Shown here: piece after piece, positions 1 to 3,817 of the stretch
Layout of the letters: the number at the start of each line of letters is the position of its first letter
How positions within the stretch are numbered: the first letter of the stretch is position 1
DNA from: CAMXAS01 sp964442435
Lineage (GTDB): Bacteria > Bacteroidota > Bacteroidia > Bacteroidales > P3
Assembly: GCA_964442435.1 (NCBI GenBank)
Contig: CAYTZG010000041.1
Location: 1-5,640 of the forward strand
Direction: 5' to 3'
DNA length: 5,640 nt
Notes under the pieces: model-generated
Databases searched by the model: none
Seen by the model: only the letters and a program-made list of their open reading frames with translations
What the model was told of the DNA's origin: nothing
Translations under genes and position numbers: made by a program

Positions 1-952
1 AGCGGTGGGTGATGAGGGGCGTGGTGTCGAGGCGGCCGGCCTCTATCAGGCGCAGTATCTCGGCGCAGTCGCAGCCGTCCACGCCGCCGGTTTTGAACGT
101 CAGGTTTTTGCCGTACATATCGGGCAGGGGCAACAGCTGCGGGCGATCGTACAGCGCCACCACCGTCACGATGGCGTTCGGGCGGGCGCATTCCCAGGCG
201 AGTTGCAGCGTGTCTTCGGAGCCGGCCACCTCCAAAACGGCATCCGCGCCGCCGTGGTCGCTATGCTGCGCCACAAAGGCCCGGCAGGTGTCGGGCGCGG
301 TCACCAGCACATCCGGATAATGCGTCTTTACAAAGGCGCGGCGTGCTTCGTCCTTCTCGCAGACAATGAGGCGCTTGGGGCTTTTGAGGCGGGCGCACAG
401 CAGTGTGCAGAGTCCCGTGGGGCCGGCGCCGATGATGAGTACCGTGTCGTTTGGCGTTATTTCGGAAATGCGTGCGGCCCAGTAGCCGGTGGCGAGGATG
501 TCGCCCACAAACAGGGCCTGTTCGTCGCTCACCGTGTCGGGGATGCGGTTCAGGCCTTGGTTGGCCAAGGGCACGCGCACGTATTCGGCCTGTCCGCCGT
601 CAATGCGGCAGCCCAAGGCCCAGCCGCCGTGGGGCGACGTGCAGTTGTTTACATAGCCGTGGCGGCAGAAGTAGCACTCGCCGCAGAATGTTTCCACGTT
701 TACCGTCACGCGGTCGCCGGGCTGGACGGCGGTGACGGCGGGGCCCACGGCCTCCACCACGCCCACCATCTCGTGGCCGACGGTGATGCCGGGTACGGCG
801 CGCGGCACGCTGCCGTGCTTGATGTGCAGGTCGCTCGAACAGATGCTGCCCAGCGTCACGCGCACGATGGCGTCCTGCGCGTCCTCAATCACGGGCTTGG
901 GCTTCTCCCGCAGCGCGAACTTTCCCTTTTCGATATACGTGTATGCAAGCAT
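1..952 (-). CDS. Zinc-dependent medium-chain alcohol dehydrogenase, 3' end cut by window edge
   Basis: The minus strand reads open from ATG at 952-950 to base 1, giving 317 complete residues; the family is usually about 345-350, so roughly 30 C-terminal residues lie outside. The GroES-like domain carries the catalytic zinc ligands C38, H60-E61 (GHE motif) and probably D151. The structural zinc loop is complete as C90-x2-C93-x2-C96-x7-C104. The Rossmann domain starts at about residue 170 with IIGAGPTG (173-180). Strand 2 ends in E199, which by family rules favours NAD over NADP. The protein would be cytosolic and interconvert an alcohol (probably secondary or a small diol or polyol) with its carbonyl; the exact substrate cannot be read from sequence. 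The N-terminus MLAYTYIEKGKF is typical of this clade and supports the chosen start. The gene begins 14 bases after the DUF3990 gene with no clear promoter in the gap, so it may be partly co-transcribed with it. GC content is high, unlike the cassette upstream. Confidence 0.93.
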   Translation of the reverse strand, partial: MLAYTYIEKGKFALREKPKPVIEDAQDAIVRVTLGSICSSDLHIKHGSVPRAVPGITVGHEMVGVVEAVGPAVTAVQPGDRVTVNVETFCGECYFCRHGYVNNCTSPHGGWALGCRIDGGQAEYVRVPLANQGLNRIPDTVSDEQALFVGDILATGYWAARISEITPNDTVLIIGAGPTGLCTLLCARLKSPKRLIVCEKDEARRAFVKTHYPDVLVTAPDTCRAFVAQHSDHGGADAVLEVAGSEDTLQLAWECARPNAIVTVVALYDRPQLLPLPDMYGKNLTFKTGGVDGCDCAEILRLIEAGRLDTTPLITHR

Positions 953-966
953 GGTGCGAAGTGCTT

Positions 967-1455
967 CTATACCTCAAACGATTCGATATAGGTCAAAAGC
1001 GCGCAGACTTGGGGCGTGTGGAAGGAGAGTTGGTCAAACCATTGATGGGTCTTTAACTGTTCGATGGCGGCTGAGGCATCCAATACGCCATTTTCATATA
1101 ATGAAATGGTGGCATAAAGTTTATCATTTGCCACGGGCCCCATAATGATATCATAGTTGTGTGCGTTCTCACCCTTGCGGTTTCCCACAACGAAATCCAA
1201 CCATTCAACCGTGGCCCCGTCAAAGTGCATGGTTTTATATCGGGTATCGTGCAGTAGTCTCTCATCAAATTCAAATACGGAGACCACGGCGCGTTTCCCA
1301 TCATGGCCTTCCCGGTTTTTCTTTATCTGAGCCCATTTTTCCGCTTGCTCGCGGCTGGTGGTCGTATAGAAACCTTTGCCGAAATCGGTTTTAGCGCGAC
1401 CTCGGGAAAGGGTGGGTTTGTGAACCGTCATGATGGAACCGTGATACAAACGCAT
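967..1455 (-). CDS. DUF3990 family protein, putative ADP-ribosyltransferase-fold toxin or effector
   Basis: This 162-residue protein starts at ATG 1455-1453 and stops at TAG 969-967. It resembles the DUF3990 family across its length: LYHGS at 3-7, DFGKGFYTTTSREQAEKWA at 24-42, VSVFEFD at 58-64, WLDFVVGNR at 85-93, YDIIMGPVAND at 101-111 and QLSF at 142-145. H5, the Y30 block and Q142 line up with the three-part H-Y-[E/Q] active-site pattern of ADP-ribosyltransferase folds, so an NAD-dependent modifying activity is plausible; this is inference from motifs. There is no signal peptide or membrane segment, so it should act in the cytoplasm. The gene starts one base after the stop of the DUF3791-type gene, and the two families are often neighbours. 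That pairing suggests a toxin-antitoxin-like unit in which this gene is the probable toxin. The coding region is visibly poorer in GC than the flanking metabolic genes, as expected for a mobile accessory cassette. Confidence 0.85.
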   Translation of the reverse strand: MRLYHGSIMTVHKPTLSRGRAKTDFGKGFYTTTSREQAEKWAQIKKNREGHDGKRAVVSVFEFDERLLHDTRYKTMHFDGATVEWLDFVVGNRKGENAHNYDIIMGPVANDKLYATISLYENGVLDASAAIEQLKTHQWFDQLSFHTPQVCALLTYIESFEV

Positions 1456-1456
1456 A

Positions 1457-1885
1457 CTATCTCCGTTTCTTTATGAATACCTCTATCTCGTGCAGAATGT
1501 AGTCCGTCCCCTGGGAGTGCAACACTTCGAAATGGTCTCTCAGAAAACGATCCACGTTGAAGCGGAGGAATAGGGCCAAAACACTGGCGGAACTCAGTTG
1601 ATGCCGCAGGCGGTATTGTTCGATGCAGAAAACGAGGAATTGCATCTCCGATTTGTCGAATCTGATTTTCTTGCCGCGGGATTTTTCTGCCTCCAACAGT
1701 TCGTAAAGTTGCGCACCGCTGTAATACCATAACTTTAATTCGGGGGCGGCAAGGTTACGGTATAATTCGGAGTTGTAGAGATAGAACAAGGCATCATCGA
1801 TAGAGAGCCGTTTTTTCTCTACAATCATATCCGCCAGTTCCAGCACTTTGAACGGCAGAATGGCTATCTCGGTCGTTTGCTCCAT
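1457..1885 (-). CDS. DUF3791-type protein with extra N-terminal helical module, putative antitoxin partner
   Basis: The chosen start is ATG 1885-1883, giving 142 residues and a TAG stop at 1459-1457. The frame also extends upstream to a TTG at 1924-1922, but that codon lies inside the apparent -7 promoter box, so ATG 1885 is preferred. Residues 79-142 look like DUF3791: MQFLVFCIEQY at 81-91, then the FEVLHSQGTDYILHEI signature at 119-134, ending in a basic KKRR tail. Residues 1-70 form a separate predicted helical part (LSIDDALFYLYNS at 27-39, ELKLWYYSGAQLYELLEAEK at 49-68). From memory this part resembles small proteins that accompany DUF3791/DUF3990 loci, but I cannot name its family. No enzymatic motif is visible. 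Being first in the operon, small and tightly coupled to the DUF3990 gene, it is the likely antitoxin or regulator, though this role is inferred from position. Confidence 0.8.
   Translation of the reverse strand: MEQTTEIAILPFKVLELADMIVEKKRLSIDDALFYLYNSELYRNLAAPELKLWYYSGAQLYELLEAEKSRGKKIRFDKSEMQFLVFCIEQYRLRHQLSSASVLALFLRFNVDRFLRDHFEVLHSQGTDYILHEIEVFIKKRR
1461..1464 (-). promoter_or_regulatory. Shine-Dalgarno-like GGAG before the DUF3990 gene
   Basis: GGAG sits five bases before ATG 1455, inside the last codons of the DUF3791-type gene. Most other starts in the window have no such motif. It supports the chosen DUF3990 start and fits translational coupling of the pair. Confidence 0.4.
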
Positions 1886-1921
1886 AGCGGCACGGAATAA
1901 CGTGTAGGCCTTTACAATACG

Positions 1922-1929
1922 CAAAGATA
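1922..1929 (-). promoter_or_regulatory. Probable Bacteroidota-type -7 promoter box (TATCTTTG)
   Basis: Read on the minus strand, these bases match TAnnTTTG, the -7 element of Bacteroidota housekeeping promoters. The box lies 36 bases before ATG 1885 and just after the terminator of the preceding operon, where an independent promoter for the DUF3791/DUF3990 cassette would be expected. No good -33 TTTG is found about 19-21 bases further upstream; the nearest TTTG (1961-1964) is 31 bases away, so the call rests on one element and position. A transcript starting a few bases downstream would exclude the TTG codon at 1924 as a translation start. Confidence 0.45.
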
Positions 1930-1960
1930 AGCATATTTCACAGAATAATATGCCTCTTTA

Positions 1961-2000
1961 CAAAACAAAAAGCGGGCGAACCATCCGGCTCGCCCGCTTC
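1961..2000 (-). terminator. Rho-independent terminator of the redox/membrane operon
   Basis: A perfect 10-base inverted repeat (AAGCGGGCGA at 1970-1979 pairing with TCGCCCGCTT at 1990-1999) encloses a 10-base loop. On the minus strand the stem is followed by a T-rich run (TTTTTGTTTTG, overlapping the stem end), the classic intrinsic terminator form. It begins 23 bases after the stop of the 348-residue membrane protein gene. In the plus direction the tail is weaker, and no plus-strand gene needs it. Confidence 0.88.
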
Positions 2001-2022
2001 CTTATTCCAACCAAGACAACGC

Positions 2023-3069
2023 TTAGGCGGCGATGCGCTTGGCGGCGTCTTTGTAGTACTTCTGGTTGACGAAGACGTCTTCCTTGTAAGGATTGATGTG
2101 ACGTTTCTTCGATACGTAGATGATGTAGCCGAGCGCGATGGCGTTGGTCACCAAGGCAAGCGCGCTGACGATGGTCATGGCCGTGGGGTCGGCGTTGGCG
2201 CTGCCGCCTTCCACAATGCCGTTGAGCGTGCCGTCGGCATACAGGGTGGGGAGCGTCACCCACTTGGACATCGCGGTGCCGTCGGGCAGGATGCACTGGA
2301 AGAGCGGGTAAACCTGGGCAAACATGCACCAGATGGTCAGCGTAAAGGCGCGGTTCTGAATCCAGCCGCCACGGTTCCAGCACAGGGCCGCGATGGTGGG
2401 CGCCAGCAGCAGCGCGATACCGCAGAACCACGAGTGCGTGGGCAAGCAGTTGTAGGTGTAGGCGAAGTTCCAGATGTCATAAACCACGATAAACACCCAC
2501 GTCATATCCGGCCACAGCATATCGGTCTTGTCTTTGGACGAATAAACGCTCCACCAGGCCGTCATACAGAAGATGTTGAGCAGACCGGCCACGCCGTTCA
2601 TGATGTTGTGCCAGCCGCCGTACAGCCATACCTGTTCGGGCGAGAGGAACCACGCATACCAGCCTTTGTAAGCCGTCTCGAAGTCGGAGCATACGGCGAT
2701 GAGGATGTTGATGGCCACGATGACGAACGGGAAGGGCTTGAACCAGTGCTGTTTGCCGATGCCCCAGCCGTATTTGATCATCATAAAGCCGATACAGCCC
2801 GCCAAGGCCGCATACAGTTTGGCGTAGTGAAACCAGCCGTTCATGTAAAGATAGGTCTGGTTTTTCAACGCCCATTCGGCACCCATGGCGGCGCCCACGT
2901 AGATGGCCACGAAATAGGCCGTCAGCAACAGAGGCACGGCGAAAAACGTAACCATGCCGCCGAATTTGGTTTTTCTTGCGAATTCATTGATCAGGATCAA
3001 ACCCGCCAGAACCGCGAACAGGGCTATCCATTGATAGACGGCCATGCTCCCATAAACATGAAATAACAT
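2023..3069 (-). CDS. Polytopic membrane protein, probable DUF5692 family
   Basis: This 348-residue protein starts at ATG 3069-3067; an alternative ATG eight codons later (3045) would remove only MLFHVYGS. It is rich in Trp, Tyr and Phe, with about nine hydrophobic segments near residues 11-29, 38-60, 82-98, 112-128, 154-172, 189-206, 214-230, 241-259 and 297-318. Conserved-looking polar motifs lie in or near membrane segments: INEFARK (27-33), GGWHNIMNGVAG (151-162), SSKDKTDMLWPDM (177-189) and YDIWNFAYTYNC (197-208). These fit my recollection of DUF5692, an uncharacterised membrane family; that name is recalled, not searched. A polar loop at about 261-296 interrupts the last two helices, and the C-terminus is a short charged tail. 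There is no transporter signature I recognise and no CxxCH heme motif. It is the last gene before the terminator, 52 bases after the small membrane protein gene, so it probably belongs to the same operon as the oxidoreductase and HypA. Function is unknown; membrane partner of a redox module is inference. Confidence 0.85.
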   Translation of the reverse strand: MLFHVYGSMAVYQWIALFAVLAGLILINEFARKTKFGGMVTFFAVPLLLTAYFVAIYVGAAMGAEWALKNQTYLYMNGWFHYAKLYAALAGCIGFMMIKYGWGIGKQHWFKPFPFVIVAINILIAVCSDFETAYKGWYAWFLSPEQVWLYGGWHNIMNGVAGLLNIFCMTAWWSVYSSKDKTDMLWPDMTWVFIVVYDIWNFAYTYNCLPTHSWFCGIALLLAPTIAALCWNRGGWIQNRAFTLTIWCMFAQVYPLFQCILPDGTAMSKWVTLPTLYADGTLNGIVEGGSANADPTAMTIVSALALVTNAIALGYIIYVSKKRHINPYKEDVFVNQKYYKDAAKRIAA

Positions 3070-3121
3070 AGTGTGATGTTTTTAGTTAATATGAATGAAT
3101 TTTGTTTTTTTCGATGATGGA
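3070..3121 (-). other. A-rich leader between the two membrane protein genes
   Basis: This 52-base gap is the only notable break inside the operon. It is strongly AT-rich compared with the genes around it and A-rich just before ATG 3069, as is common for translation starts in Bacteroidota. I find no TAnnTTTG box and no terminator-like hairpin in it, so transcription probably runs through. Confidence 0.4.
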
Positions 3122-3460
3122 TTAGGCCAAAGCGTTCCGTTTCCGTGTTTTGAGGAGCGCATAGACCGACCACACGAGCGTAAGGGTGGCCGACATCGGC
3201 AGGCCCACGCAGATGAGCTCGTGCAGCAGCACGCCCGCGCCGCCCTCGGTGGCCAAGGCGGAAAAGAACGGGAACCGCCACATCAGTTCGCCGTTCACGA
3301 TATGGTCCACGATAAGCATGACGGAGCCGCCCCAAAGCATTTTCTCCAGCGCCGGAATCTCGTGTTTGACGGAGACGGAGGCTTGGATGGCGTCCGCGTG
3401 GCGTTTGCGGTAGGCGGTCGTGGCGGCCGCCTGTACAAGGGGTACGATAAAACAGCACAT
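3122..3460 (-). CDS. Small conserved-type membrane protein of unknown function
   Basis: This 112-residue protein starts at ATG 3460-3458, 12 bases after the hypA stop, and ends in TAA 3124-3122. I do not recognise a named family. The N-terminus MCCFIVPLVQAAATTAY is a short hydrophobic segment with paired cysteines. Two clearer membrane helices follow at about 41-58 (MLWGGSVMLIVDHIVNGE) and 83-103, and the C-terminus is basic (KTRKRN), consistent with a cytoplasmic tail. Two histidines in conserved-looking settings, H53 (VDHIVNGE) and H80 (LLHELI), could bind metal or heme, but this is speculation. I recall similar short proteins beginning MCCF next to hypA-like genes in other anaerobes, supporting a genuine gene in this operon. 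Together with the downstream 348-residue membrane protein it may form a membrane complex. A competing frame over 3024-3458 has no family-like features and crosses into the next gene. Confidence 0.8.
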   Translation of the reverse strand: MCCFIVPLVQAAATTAYRKRHADAIQASVSVKHEIPALEKMLWGGSVMLIVDHIVNGELMWRFPFFSALATEGGAGVLLHELICVGLPMSATLTLVWSVYALLKTRKRNALA

Positions 3461-3472
3461 GATAATCAGGTT

Positions 3473-3817
3473 TTAACTTACTACTATTTCTTTTATTTCA
3501 ACTTCGTTGCCCGTCAGCAGCCAGGTGTCGCCGCTCTGGCAGTGGGGGCAGGTGCGGCCGTGCTTGACCGTGGCGTAGGTCTTGCCGCAGCCGCCGCATT
3601 GGGTCACGGCCTCGGTCGTAATCACCTCCAGCTCGCAGCCGCGCAACAGGTCTTCCTTGTCGGCGGCCCAGCGCCAGCAGTCGGTCAGATAGTCCGGCAC
3701 CACGGTGGAAACCTCCCCGATGTTCATCACCACCTTGGCCACGTGCTTGGCCTTGTTCTCCTCGGCCACTTTCTTCACGTCCTTGATGATGTAGAAGACG
3801 ATTCCCAGCTCGTGCAT
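3473..3817 (-). CDS. hypA: HypA-like nickel metallochaperone
   Basis: This 114-residue protein has the usual HypA length. It begins MHE, the N-terminal nickel site (H2, E3), has the family core NIGEVSTVVPDYL (32-44), and carries the zinc site C74-x2-C77 and C90-x2-C93. It ends in TGNEVEIKEI (102-111), also typical. HypA delivers nickel to [NiFe]-hydrogenase (and sometimes urease) maturation in the cytosol, normally with HypB. Here neither HypB nor any hydrogenase subunit is in view; instead the gene sits between a flavin/iron-sulfur oxidoreductase and two uncharacterised membrane proteins. Its ATG overlaps the upstream stop by one base (TGATG at 3819-3815), so translation is probably coupled. 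Family membership is clear. Whether it truly serves a nickel enzyme, or has been recruited to a different metal or redox role in this operon, cannot be told from the window. Confidence 0.92.
   Translation of the reverse strand: MHELGIVFYIIKDVKKVAEENKAKHVAKVVMNIGEVSTVVPDYLTDCWRWAADKEDLLRGCELEVITTEAVTQCGGCGKTYATVKHGRTCPHCQSGDTWLLTGNEVEIKEIVVS

Noticed and set aside
5..991. Long plus-strand open frame of 328 codons opposite the alcohol dehydrogenase
   Set aside because: It is antisense to a gene with complete zinc and nucleotide-binding motifs. Its product is a low-complexity Ala/Gly/Val/His-rich chain typical of the complement of a GC-rich gene and shows no family motif.
953..1010. Possible separate -7 box for the alcohol dehydrogenase (ATCGTTTG within the end of the DUF3990 gene)
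   Set aside because: It lacks the leading TA of TAnnTTTG, and the nearest upstream TTTG is only about 12 bases away, so it is not a convincing promoter.
1961..2000. Inverted repeat considered as an operator or attachment site
   Set aside because: The GC-rich stem with a T-rich run on the minus strand, placed just after a stop codon, is fully explained as an intrinsic terminator.
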